This document shows positions 43,796 to 52,447 of a stretch of DNA of 52,796 nucleotides, piece after piece (position 1 is the stretch's first letter; every line of letters starts with the position of its first letter). Source of the stretch: Candidatus Tiamatella sp. (GTDB lineage Archaea > Thermoproteota > Thermoprotei_A > Sulfolobales > Acidilobaceae); contig WALV01000027.1 in assembly GCA_015522645.1 (NCBI GenBank), positions 1 to 52,796 of the forward strand, read 5' to 3'. The notes beneath the pieces are model-generated. The model was given only the letters and a program-made list of their open reading frames with translations. It was not told where the DNA came from and ran no database searches. A program made the translations under genes and the position numbers.

Positions 43796-44425
43796 TTAAA
43801 CGCGGGTATACCCTGCTAGTGGAAAGCTACTTAACTCCAGGTTATTTCCCCATCTATCTATGCATACCGTATCTTCCAAACCTAGCCTAGACTCCTTAAC
43901 CTTGTTTTCCCCGCTTCTACCTACGGGTATAATTGCCTCTAGAGTATAGTTCAAAGGTACATCTAAATACCTGGAAATAACTTGGGGATTGGCCGGAGTG
44001 TATGTTAGGGAAGCTAAGCCCTTCTCCTCTAGTGCTAGGAGAATGTATCCTATGGCAAGCCATGTGCTTTCACGGCTATACGGGGCTTTCTTATCTGCTA
44101 GGACTATTATGAGTGCAGGCGCTTCCTCTAGGAAGGGTTTTTCCCAGCTAATATTCCTCTCTTCAAGCCATTCTTTGAACCATTTAGGAAGGCTTTGGCT
44201 TTCATGGAACTTTCTCTCCCATTCCTCGCATAGATGCCTAACACCGCGTTTTATTTCAGGGTCAAAAATGATGATGAACCTCCAAGGTTGCCTGTTAGCT
44301 CCGGAAGGAGCTTGGAGAGCTACTTGTACAGCGTAGAGAACATCTTTTACTTCAATTGGTTCGCTGCTGAATCTCCTAGTGCTCCTCCTGCTCATAGCTA
44401 TTCTGAGGATATTGTTTTCTTCCAA
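43796..44425 (-). CDS. Nitroreductase-family FMN protein
   Basis: A 209-residue nitroreductase fold: the N-terminal FMN-phosphate motif MSRRSTRRFSSEPI, ALQAPSGANRQPWRF (FMN contact), WLAIGYILLALEEKGLASLTYTP and the late IIPVGRSGE. Such proteins reduce quinones, nitro groups or flavins with NAD(P)H. TTG 44425, with GAGAGGTG ahead, is 15 bases from the ABC gene on the same strand, so it is probably cotranscribed with the exporter. Confidence 0.9.
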   Translation of the reverse strand: MEENNILRIAMSRRSTRRFSSEPIEVKDVLYAVQVALQAPSGANRQPWRFIIIFDPEIKRGVRHLCEEWERKFHESQSLPKWFKEWLEERNISWEKPFLEEAPALIIVLADKKAPYSRESTWLAIGYILLALEEKGLASLTYTPANPQVISRYLDVPLNYTLEAIIPVGRSGENKVKESRLGLEDTVCIDRWGNNLELSSFPLAGYTRV

Positions 44426-44440
44426 TCAGAACACCTCTCC

Positions 44441-46192
44441 TCATCTCTCCACCATGGGTTTCACCGTCATTTGGGAAGAGTATAATTCATGGAACTTTCC
44501 TCTCCTAGTCAGTAGATCCTTGAAGCCTCCTTCTTCGATTATCTTACCGTTATCTATAACTATGATTCTATCCGCGTGCCTAGTGATTGTTAGTCTATGG
44601 GCTATTATTATGCTCGTACGTCCTTCCATTAGTTTAAGTATCGCGTGTTGTACGAGGGATTCTGTTTTAGGGTCTACACTGCTTAACGCCTCGTCTAGGA
44701 TAACTATGTCAGGGTTCTTCAGCATTGCTCTCGCAATTGATATTAACTGTTTTTCTCCGACGCTAAGCAGTTTACCCGCCTCACCGGCCGGTGTATCATA
44801 TCCTTTAGGTAAGCGCTCTATGAATTCATGTATACCTAGTTGTCTGCAAACGTTAACCACTTCCTCGTCTGTCGAGCCTGGCTTGGCTATTTTTATATTT
44901 TCCATGACACTGCCCGGGAATAGGTAGGTTTCCTGTGGAACATAGCTTATCCTAGACCTTAGTGATTCCTTGTTGATTCCTGTACCTATAAGGCCGTCGT
45001 ATAGTATTCGGCCGCGTTTAGGATCGTAGAACCTCATTATTAGGTTAGCCATGGTAGTCTTGCCTGCGCCGGTCTTACCTACGAGGGCTATAGTAGTTCC
45101 GGGTGGTATGTCAATGTTAATGTTCCTTAGTACGGGTTTCCCTTCCTCGTACCAGAACCAGACGTTCTCGAATCTAACGTGGCCTTCAAGCTTCTCTACT
45201 CTTATGCCGTCGAACACCTCCATGTTAGGGTCATCTATCACCTCGTATATTCTCTCGAGTGCTGCTAGGGCTGATTGTAGGCTGTCGTACATGCTTACTA
45301 CTTCATTTATTGGCCCCCTAAACCTCTGTGTATACTGTATGAATGCTACAACTGTACCCACACTTATTGCCCCCATATAAGCCAGGTAGCCTCCATAGGC
45401 TAGTACCAGTACTATTGAGAGGAGTGATGATATATTCATGAGAGGCCAGAATAGCCCCATGTAGAAAGCTACCTTGATATATGCTCTTACGGCTCCCTTG
45501 CTTGCCTCCTCGAACTCCTCCTCAACTTTCCTCTCCTGACCGAAGGCTTTCACGGTCTCAATCCCGGAGACACCCTCCTCCACGACGCTGCTTATACGCG
45601 CTATCTCCCTTCTAGTCTGCCTATACGCTGTCCTTATCTTGCCTCCGAAATGCTTTGCAACGAAAACCATTACAGGTACACTTAGCAATACAACTAGTGT
45701 CAGCTTCACATCCAGGTATAGCATTGCCCCTATTATACCTACTAGACTGAGAGTGCTCCCTATCCCGCCTAGCAAGCCTGATACTAGAACATCGTTAACC
45801 ATGCCTGTATCATTGATTATCCTGGAAACCAGGTCACCAGTCTTCTTATCCTTAAAGAAGTCTATGTTCGCTGTAATGATTTTCTTATGAATCCTAGCTC
45901 TAAGCTCCTCCAGTACACTCTGACCGAACTTCTCCACATAATATGTTTGCACTGTAGTGAATAGCCACTGGAGTACCAGGGCAATAAGGTATAGGCTTGC
46001 TATCATGGGTAATCCGGCGTATTTGCCTGGAATAATGTATTTGTCAATGGCTACTCCTAGAATGTATGGGGAGGCTAGAGTGGCTAGGGTTGCACCGATA
46101 ATACTCGCTACTATAATAGCTAGAAGCTTACGTTCCTTGAAAGCTTCCCTGATGAACCTGGATAACAGGCTCCATGTGCTCTTAGTTGACGC
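44441..46192 (-). CDS. ABC exporter half-transporter with canonical catalytic Glu (start not canonical)
   Basis: Membrane domain plus ATPase domain: Walker A VGKTGAGKTT, signature LSVGEKQ (degenerate), Walker B IVILDEALSSVD with catalytic Glu, and His switch IIIAHRLT. The first ATG is at 46006, which would remove the first membrane helix. The frame runs upstream to about 46192 with the expected sequence (ERKLLAIIVASIIGATLATL, LGVAIDKYI), giving 583 residues, the same as its partner. No ATG, GTG or TTG lies in this frame between the TGA at 46208-46210 and 46006. It overlaps the partner's end. A sequencing error, a rare start or coupled reinitiation may explain this. Confidence 0.88.
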   Translation of the reverse strand, partial: ASTKSTWSLLSRFIREAFKERKLLAIIVASIIGATLATLASPYILGVAIDKYIIPGKYAGLPMIASLYLIALVLQWLFTTVQTYYVEKFGQSVLEELRARIHKKIITANIDFFKDKKTGDLVSRIINDTGMVNDVLVSGLLGGIGSTLSLVGIIGAMLYLDVKLTLVVLLSVPVMVFVAKHFGGKIRTAYRQTRREIARISSVVEEGVSGIETVKAFGQERKVEEEFEEASKGAVRAYIKVAFYMGLFWPLMNISSLLSIVLVLAYGGYLAYMGAISVGTVVAFIQYTQRFRGPINEVVSMYDSLQSALAALERIYEVIDDPNMEVFDGIRVEKLEGHVRFENVWFWYEEGKPVLRNINIDIPPGTTIALVGKTGAGKTTMANLIMRFYDPKRGRILYDGLIGTGINKESLRSRISYVPQETYLFPGSVMENIKIAKPGSTDEEVVNVCRQLGIHEFIERLPKGYDTPAGEAGKLLSVGEKQLISIARAMLKNPDIVILDEALSSVDPKTESLVQHAILKLMEGRTSIIIAHRLTITRHADRIIVIDNGKIIEEGGFKDLLTRRGKFHELYSSQMTVKPMVER

Positions 46193-47933
46193 TTCTAGCC
46201 ACCCCCATCATAGTCCTATATAACTCATAGTAGACTCCTTTTCTAGCCAGTAGATCCTCGTGACGCCCCTCCTCCACGATCCTCCCATTTGATAGAACAA
46301 TTATCCTGTCAGCTATCTTGGCGAGTGAAAGCCTCTGGGATACTATTACAGCGGTCTTACCCGTTAGAATATCCTTTAAATCATTCACGAGTGCCTCCTC
46401 GGTTTCTGCATCGAGATTTGATACTGGGTCATCTAACAGGATAATCCTGGGATCAGCGAGTAAGGCTCTCGCGATTGCTATCCTCTGTCTTTGCCCGCCG
46501 CTTAACGTTATACCCTTCTCGCCGACAATAGTGTCGTATCCTTCGGGTAGTGATTGGATGGAATCGTGGATCTTCGCTATTTCCGCTGCCTTCACTATTT
46601 CATCTATAGACGCATCTGGCTTGGCGAGGGAAATGTTCTCCCTTATACTTCTGTTGAATATGAAAGGCTCCTGCGGGACGTATGCTATTATCCTCCGGAG
46701 GCTATCCTGTTTTATCTTACCCAAATCAACTCCATCCAGGAGTATTCTCCCCTTCACCGGAGTGTAGAGTCTAGCTATAAGTTTGAGAACCGTACTCTTA
46801 CCAGATCCAGGCAGTCCCGTTATTAGTAGTTTTTCACCCGGCTTCACCCTGAATGAGACTCCCCGGAGAACATTCCTACCGCTTGAATACGAGAACCACA
46901 CGTTATCGAATACGATCTCACCCTTAGCATCAAATAGCTCTATAGCATCTACTGGATCCATTGTCTTGGGAGCCGAGTCTATAATCTCGAAGAGCCTGTT
47001 AGCAGCGGCGAGCGTCCGCTGCATGTCGCCTATTATGAATCCCAGGGCCCTCAGCGGCCACATCATAACCAGCATGTATGTTAGGAACGCTGTTAATTCT
47101 CCGACGGTCAGCGTATTGGCTATAATTGCTTTTCCACCGTAGAAGAGCATGGCACTCATAGCCAAACCTATTATTAGGAATGGCGTGTTACCGTAGATTG
47201 AGGATACCCTGGCCGCGTCTATGTTCAACCTGTAAAGCTCACGGTTCTCTTTACCGAATTTACCTAGAATATAATCCTCCACCGCGAGAGCCTTAACGGT
47301 CTTTATGCCGGCTATGGAGCTCGTTGACTCTCCTGCAAGTACACCTGTCTGATGCCTGACCATATCGTATATAGGCCTCACCTTTCGGGCATAGATGACG
47401 TTTAAAGACATAACTATGAGTATGGTTGCTATAGCTATCCAAGCGAGCCTGGGGCTCATCGTGAACATGTAGTATAGGCTTATAACCACGAGGAAGGATG
47501 AGTATACGAGCATACGCATCCTGAAGCTTAGGAACCCTGTGATCCTCTCCGCATCGTTTGTAACTCTCGATATAAGCTGACCGACAAGTGTTTTATCAAA
47601 GAACTCCATGTTCTGCCGCTGAATAGCGCGGAAAGTGTTCATTCGCAACCTATACACAGCGTCCTGAGCCGCTCTCACCTGGAAGAATCGTGCTGAGAAG
47701 CTGAATACGCCGTTGAATATACCGGCCAGTATAATTAGCCCACCGTATAGGAGTGAATTGTCTAGATCCCGTTTAACTATGCCAAGGTCTATAGCGTCCC
47801 TGATAAGCACGGGTATAATACTATTTGTATACGACATTAGTATAACGAGTACCATGGCTACTGTGAATTCTACTTTCCTGTTCGACAAGTATCCTAGCAG
47901 CCGGCGTAATTGTCGTAACCCCTTCGTTGCCAT
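46182..47933 (-). CDS. ABC exporter half-transporter with degenerate catalytic site
   Basis: A 583-residue partner of the previous gene. Six-helix membrane domain, Walker A TGLPGSGKST, canonical signature LSGGQRQ, but Walker B IILLDDPVSNLD has Asp instead of the catalytic Glu, and the H-switch His is Gln (IVSQRLSLA). The other subunit has the degenerate signature, so together they form one active and one inactive ATP site, as in heterodimeric exporters such as TM287/288. Substrate unknown; lipid or drug export is usual. Confidence 0.92.
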   Translation of the reverse strand: MATKGLRQLRRLLGYLSNRKVEFTVAMVLVILMSYTNSIIPVLIRDAIDLGIVKRDLDNSLLYGGLIILAGIFNGVFSFSARFFQVRAAQDAVYRLRMNTFRAIQRQNMEFFDKTLVGQLISRVTNDAERITGFLSFRMRMLVYSSFLVVISLYYMFTMSPRLAWIAIATILIVMSLNVIYARKVRPIYDMVRHQTGVLAGESTSSIAGIKTVKALAVEDYILGKFGKENRELYRLNIDAARVSSIYGNTPFLIIGLAMSAMLFYGGKAIIANTLTVGELTAFLTYMLVMMWPLRALGFIIGDMQRTLAAANRLFEIIDSAPKTMDPVDAIELFDAKGEIVFDNVWFSYSSGRNVLRGVSFRVKPGEKLLITGLPGSGKSTVLKLIARLYTPVKGRILLDGVDLGKIKQDSLRRIIAYVPQEPFIFNRSIRENISLAKPDASIDEIVKAAEIAKIHDSIQSLPEGYDTIVGEKGITLSGGQRQRIAIARALLADPRIILLDDPVSNLDAETEEALVNDLKDILTGKTAVIVSQRLSLAKIADRIIVLSNGRIVEEGRHEDLLARKGVYYELYRTMMGVARSVN

Positions 47934-48187
47934 TTAACCTGCACCGCTACCAGAAAATACTCATATATCTAAGTCCTATATAATCTTCACCCTGAGACCG
48001 GGTAAAACCGGAGAGAAATAGATATGTAAAAACTGGAACTCCTGAACTCCTTGCCACAGTATACCCGTGTGCAGGGAAATCCACGGTTAATTTAGATACA
48101 ATCAAAAGACGACAGGCCTCTATCACCAGAGAATCCTATGTCAGCATCCTAGGAAACACCACGTTAATCAGTCAGCTGAATAAAACC

Positions 48188-48427
48188 TCAAGGTTTCTGT
48201 TCCCTCTGCTCGTAGCATTCCCAGAGTTTCCTCTTTATCTCATGTAGCTCTATTCCAACCACTGCCAGAATAGTTGTCACCAGCATGGTATAAAGGATCA
48301 TACAGGCATTAAGATCAGTAAGATATCCCTCAACTCCATTATACCGCTCTCTACTACTAGATAAAACATTAATAAGAATAACAGGTAAAAACCAGTAAAA
48401 CAATGATAGATGCCATAATGTTTTCAA
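48188..48427 (-). CDS. Small membrane protein of unknown function
   Basis: A 79-codon frame with two hydrophobic helices (LSLFYWFLPVILINVL; CMILYTMLVTTILAVVGIEL) and a basic C-terminal tail (EIKRKLWECYEQREQKP). TTG start with GTAGGTAG some 10 bases upstream. The helical layout is credible, but there is no known family. It is the only frame in the spacer between the ABC exporter and the AtuA operon. Confidence 0.45.
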   Translation of the reverse strand: MKTLWHLSLFYWFLPVILINVLSSSRERYNGVEGYLTDLNACMILYTMLVTTILAVVGIELHEIKRKLWECYEQREQKP

Positions 48428-48534
48428 AATACGCTACCTACGTGTTTCGTTAATAATTATCTATCTATATGTAAGAGACTCTACTATTAGCTTATTTTCT
48501 ATTACACATAATTTAGATAATATGGAGGCGGCTT

Positions 48535-49878
48535 ATACTGGAGCTCAGAGTCTTATCTCCCACAGCTATTCTAGGTTACGGGTTCCCCGAAGAGAGTTTA
48601 TGGAACGGGGTGAAGGAGGAGCCAGATATTATAGCTGTAGATGCAGGTAGCACTGATCCAGGGCCCTACTATCTGGGTTCGGGGAAAACACTAGTGCCTG
48701 ACTCGTCTGTCCAGAGAGATCTGGCTTTACTATTAAAAGCGCAGAGGAAACTCGGGGTTCCATTAGTAATTGGTTCAGCAGGAGGCTCAGGCTCGAAAAC
48801 ACATGTTGATAAGACGCTGGATGTTTTGAAGAGGGCTGCGGAACATGTTGGCGGTCAATTCAGGGTGAAAATCCTGTATTCGGACATTGAAGATGGTTTC
48901 TTTGAGAGAATACTGGAGGAGGGAAGGCGTACTGTAGACCTTGGTGTCGGCCGCAGTATACGGGAGGCATTAAGGAATCCTGGTATAGTTGTTGCGCAGA
49001 ATGGGGTTGAACCTGTTATAGAGGCATTGAAGGACAATGTTGACGTAGTTTTAGCGGGTAGGGTTGTGGATATCGCGTCATTCGCTGCTTTACCATGGAT
49101 ACAAGGTTTCGATAAGGGGTTAGCTGTTCATATGGCTAAGATCCTAGAGTGCGGTGCAATAGCCGCGGACCCTGGGAGCGGGGCAGATGGCTTACTGGGG
49201 ATCCTAAGGAGGGACGAGTTCGAAGTTAGACCCCTCAACCCGGAGAGACGTACGACTGTATTGTCTGTCGCCGAGCACGCACTATACGAGAGAAGCAACC
49301 CCTACAAGGAGGTTATCCCTGGGGGTTATGCAGACTTTAGGAATGCTACATATGAACAGGTTAACACTGGTGTTATAGTACGAGGGTCTAGATGGGTTGA
49401 CGCCGAGAAATACATGGTTAAACTCGAAGGATCAAGGCCCGTAGGCCATAGATTCGTAGTCATAGCAGGCGCAAGAGATCCATTATTCATTTCTAAAATC
49501 ACTGAGCTCTTCGAGTCAACGGTGAAATTCGTGAGAGACGAGCTTGGAGGCAACTTCACCGTGTACCCGCGTTTCTACGGTTGGAATGGTGTTTTAGGAA
49601 GCTCGGAGCCTATGGATAAAGGTCATGAGGTTGGGGTATTGTTCGAGGTTATAGCGGAAGATAAGAACAAGGCTGAGGCGGCTGCAGGGTTGATAAGGAG
49701 TACACTGCTGCACATGGGTTGGGCTTCTAGGAAGACTACTGCGGGGAATCTCGCTTTCCCATTTTCCCCTAGTGATATTTACGCCGGGCTAGCTTATGAG
49801 TGGAGTTTGTGGCACCTTGTGGAGCTAGAGGACCCCCTTGAAACCAGTAAAATAGATGAGGTGAAGTTAATTGGCTAA
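48535..49878 (+). CDS. AtuA-family protein (PF07287), apparent ATA or CTG start
   Basis: A protein of the acyclic-terpene-utilisation AtuA family. The frame from ATA 48535 (or CTG 48538) gives LELRVLSPTAILGYGFPEES..., then PDIIAVDAGSTDPGPYYLG, the characteristic family start. The first conventional codon, GTG 48610, would remove this conserved part. GGAGGCGG (48524-48531) is ideally placed for ATA 48535. Later motifs are GGSGSKTH, VLAGRVVDIASFAA and YPRFYGWNGVLG. With this start the length is about 447 residues, normal for the family. It overlaps the DUF4387 gene by 8 bases. The reaction is not settled for the family. Confidence 0.85.
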   Translation: MLELRVLSPTAILGYGFPEESLWNGVKEEPDIIAVDAGSTDPGPYYLGSGKTLVPDSSVQRDLALLLKAQRKLGVPLVIGSAGGSGSKTHVDKTLDVLKRAAEHVGGQFRVKILYSDIEDGFFERILEEGRRTVDLGVGRSIREALRNPGIVVAQNGVEPVIEALKDNVDVVLAGRVVDIASFAALPWIQGFDKGLAVHMAKILECGAIAADPGSGADGLLGILRRDEFEVRPLNPERRTTVLSVAEHALYERSNPYKEVIPGGYADFRNATYEQVNTGVIVRGSRWVDAEKYMVKLEGSRPVGHRFVVIAGARDPLFISKITELFESTVKFVRDELGGNFTVYPRFYGWNGVLGSSEPMDKGHEVGVLFEVIAEDKNKAEAAAGLIRSTLLHMGWASRKTTAGNLAFPFSPSDIYAGLAYEWSLWHLVELEDPLETSKIDEVKLIG

Positions 49879-50200
49879 ACTCTATGATATCGCACGGGTT
49901 GTTAGGAGTAAAAACTCAGGTCCATTCACTCTTACATTGGACTTATTGTTCGAGGATGAAGATTGCTGGAGGCAGGTGTCCAATAAGCTTACAAAGGAAA
50001 TGGTTGCCAGTGCATATAAGGTGAAGCCGGAAGATGTGCTCGATATTATAGCTTATAAACCGGCTTTGGCTGTGAAGATCAACATGAGAAGAAGAATCCC
50101 GTCAGGCCATCCCGGAGACATGGATGTCTATGGTGCCCAACAACACATCCCTCTAGCACTTATTGAACTGGATATCGACTGTACCGGTGGAAAATTATGA
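49871..50200 (+). CDS. DUF4387 family protein, AtuA partner
   Basis: A 109-residue protein with the DUF4387 start IARVVRSKNSGPFTLTLDLLFED and the later MRRRIPSGHPGDMDVYGAQQHIPL. DUF4387 is regularly coupled with AtuA-family genes and probably forms a complex with it. The TTG start lies inside the AtuA end, and its stop overlaps the next ATG (ATGA). Confidence 0.88.
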   Translation: MAKLYDIARVVRSKNSGPFTLTLDLLFEDEDCWRQVSNKLTKEMVASAYKVKPEDVLDIIAYKPALAVKINMRRRIPSGHPGDMDVYGAQQHIPLALIELDIDCTGGKL

Positions 50201-51507
50201 CTTCAAACTTAGATACGATAACGGGAGAAGTAGTGTCTGCCTGTTATAATACTGGTGTTCTCAATGATGCGAGGTTAGCTGTCGCAGATACATTGTCTGT
50301 AGCTGGTGCAGCCTATCGCCTGCACCCCTTAAGGCCTCCATATAAGAAGAGTTTAACAGGAGAGGGGGTAATACTTGGTTCGTGGGAGCATACGGACCCT
50401 TACACTGCAGTGGCTATTAATGCATTTCTAGCACATTCACTGGAATTAGATGACTGGCTTCCCCAGGGATTCATACATGGGGGATGCGTTATAGTTCCAG
50501 CTGCTCTATCAACTGCGCTTGAACTCGACGCGGATCTCAAGTTGTTCCTACAGGGAGTTGCAGCAGGCTACCAGGCTGGATACATGATCGGCGGTTATCT
50601 CGGCAAACAGCATTACGGGACGTGGCATACTACTGCTACTGCTGGGATCGTAGGTGCAGCTGTAGCTTCAGGCGTAATCAGGTATGGTTGCATGGAACGT
50701 GTTATTCGTCTGCTAGTATTGTCTGCATTAAACTATGCTGGCGGCTTATGGATCGTGCCGAAAATGGATCCGAGGTTGAAACCGTTGTCAGCTATGCATG
50801 CATCAGCCTCTGGTTATATCTTATCTAGTATAGGCTCGTTCGGATTAGAGCTCGAGGATAGAATTGAAGAGATGTGTAGAATACTCAGGGGGGATTGTGG
50901 AAAGATGCCCCGGGATCACGCTTTAGAGTTAAACGGGTACAAGTTCTATCCAAGCTGCAGGCACACGCATACTGCTATAGAAGCCGCTCTAGAGGCAGGG
51001 GGAAAGATTAATGGGAATGTTAATAAAGTAAAAAGAGTGGTTATAGAAACTTACGATGACGCTATAAAAATAGCCTCCAGAGGGAAATTCCCTAGTACAG
51101 TAGAGGAAGGCAGGTTCAATATATCTTATCTAGTATCGGTCGCACTAGTATATGGTGATGTTTGGCTCGACACTATCCCTAGAGGGTTAACTGACCCTGT
51201 TGTTAGAGAGGTGTTCGGGAGAGTTAAGGTAGTTGAGAACCCTGAGTTTACTATGGATTACCCAGACAGTATGCCTTCTAGAGTAATAGTGGAAACGACT
51301 GAAGGTGACATTGGGGTTACTGTTAGATGGCCTCTGGGCTCACCTGAGAGAGGAGTGGATAGCAGTCATGTTCTGGGTAAAGCATTGAAATTAGCCGAGT
51401 TCTCAGCTGACTCCTCAATACACAGTCTTGCACATGCAGTGCTGGAGAAATCATGGGATAACCCTGTTAGAGAGCTGATCCCTCAAGCTAGCCACTGCAC
51501 CCCCTAA
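50197..51507 (+). CDS. MmgE/PrpD family dehydratase/decarboxylase-like protein
   Basis: A 436-residue member of the 2-methylcitrate dehydratase (PrpD) / cis-aconitate decarboxylase superfamily: an all-helical domain with HSLELDDWLPQGFIHGGCVIVPAAL (family motif LD..), YGTWHTTATAGIVGAAVAS, PKMDPRLKPLSAMHASASG and KFYPSCRHTHTAIEAAL. Starts at ATG 50197 overlapping DUF4387. Family members act on tricarboxylic or related acids; here the substrate is probably that shared with AtuA/DUF4387. It is convergent with the next gene, overlapping by about 20 bases. Confidence 0.88.
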   Translation: MTSNLDTITGEVVSACYNTGVLNDARLAVADTLSVAGAAYRLHPLRPPYKKSLTGEGVILGSWEHTDPYTAVAINAFLAHSLELDDWLPQGFIHGGCVIVPAALSTALELDADLKLFLQGVAAGYQAGYMIGGYLGKQHYGTWHTTATAGIVGAAVASGVIRYGCMERVIRLLVLSALNYAGGLWIVPKMDPRLKPLSAMHASASGYILSSIGSFGLELEDRIEEMCRILRGDCGKMPRDHALELNGYKFYPSCRHTHTAIEAALEAGGKINGNVNKVKRVVIETYDDAIKIASRGKFPSTVEEGRFNISYLVSVALVYGDVWLDTIPRGLTDPVVREVFGRVKVVENPEFTMDYPDSMPSRVIVETTEGDIGVTVRWPLGSPERGVDSSHVLGKALKLAEFSADSSIHSLAHAVLEKSWDNPVRELIPQASHCTP

Positions 51508-52162
51508 AACTCCTATCACCTTTTAATGCTTGTAATGCATCTATCCATGCATATACCTCTTCCTCTCCGATCTCCTGTTTAGAGCGGTAGTCTTTCTTTG
51601 AAATATATGAATCGATTCTATTTAGAATAGTGATAAGCTTTTCCCTTTGAATAGACTTGAACTCCTCGATAGCATGGGGATTTCTCATTTGACTGACTAT
51701 CATATGGTAATGCTTATCGCAGAATACAGCTTTGCCATGAGAGTATAGAGATCTAAACCAATCACTGGTATCTATGCATTGCGATACCCAGTTAACTATC
51801 ATTTTTTCGTAGCTAGCGACTTCCCTACATATTGGGCATGTCTCCCTTTTGGAGTGGAGATCCTGTCTAATATACAGGGCTAGAACATCCCTGTAAAGGA
51901 GAGAAGGCCCGAGATTATCCACTAAAGTGCTTTTCTCAGATAATTCTACTATAAGCCATGCATGGTGTTTGCATAACCCCATAGAACCTATGAATTCACG
52001 TCTAACTCCCGGGTCATTCACTCTCTCATATAATATTGACTCGAGAATGCTTACCTCGTAGTTACTAAGAATAGTGCATATAGGGCAATACCTCTTTTTG
52101 AGGGAATCCCTGAATACCGGGAGGAGTATATCCTTACACTCGCTCTTGGTTTCCGGCATCAA
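51488..52162 (-). CDS. Cys/His-rich zinc-binding protein (DUF6062-like)
   Basis: A 224-residue protein with two similar halves: CPICTILSNYE...LCKHHAWLIVEL and CPICREVASYE...FCDKHYHMIVSQ. Each half has a CPxC pair followed by a C-x-x-H pair, a plausible pair of zinc sites in a helical frame. This matches the DUF6062 description. The start is ATG 52162; its end overlaps the PrpD-like gene. Function unknown. Confidence 0.72.
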   Translation of the reverse strand: MMPETKSECKDILLPVFRDSLKKRYCPICTILSNYEVSILESILYERVNDPGVRREFIGSMGLCKHHAWLIVELSEKSTLVDNLGPSLLYRDVLALYIRQDLHSKRETCPICREVASYEKMIVNWVSQCIDTSDWFRSLYSHGKAVFCDKHYHMIVSQMRNPHAIEEFKSIQREKLITILNRIDSYISKKDYRSKQEIGEEEVYAWIDALQALKGDRSFRGCSG

Positions 52163-52314
52163 TGCGCATCCCGTGAATACCGGTTTGGTATGGGAACCTT
52201 AAGAATTATGTATTGATTGAACTATTCCACTAGTGTCTCAATGCACTCTAGCTATACCTTATTATTATATATGAGTCCTTTTATATACATATTCTACTAG
52301 TATAGAAAAAAGTT

Positions 52315-52421
52315 GCATATATTTTTATATGCAGAACATGGAAGTTAGTCCCAAGTACCGGGTCAAACATGTATCGAAATAACCTAGGATCACTATCCTG
52401 TGTAATCCTAATTCCCGGTAC
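52315..52421 (+). promoter_or_regulatory. Promoter with inverted repeats and a leader hairpin
   Basis: GCATATA (52315-52321), four T's, TATATGC (52326-52332) is a palindrome that also forms the TATA box. Downstream, GTACCGGG (52355-52362) pairs with CCCGGTAC (52414-52421), with a smaller AGGAT/ATCCT hairpin inside. Both lie in the leader of the gene at 52448. Confidence 0.4.
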
Positions 52422-52447
52422 GATCTATCTAGAGATGTGAGTAAAAA

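Noticed and set aside
45051-45380. 109-codon plus-strand frame within the ABC exporter
   Set aside because: It is the antisense shadow of a clear ABC gene, with no independent motif.
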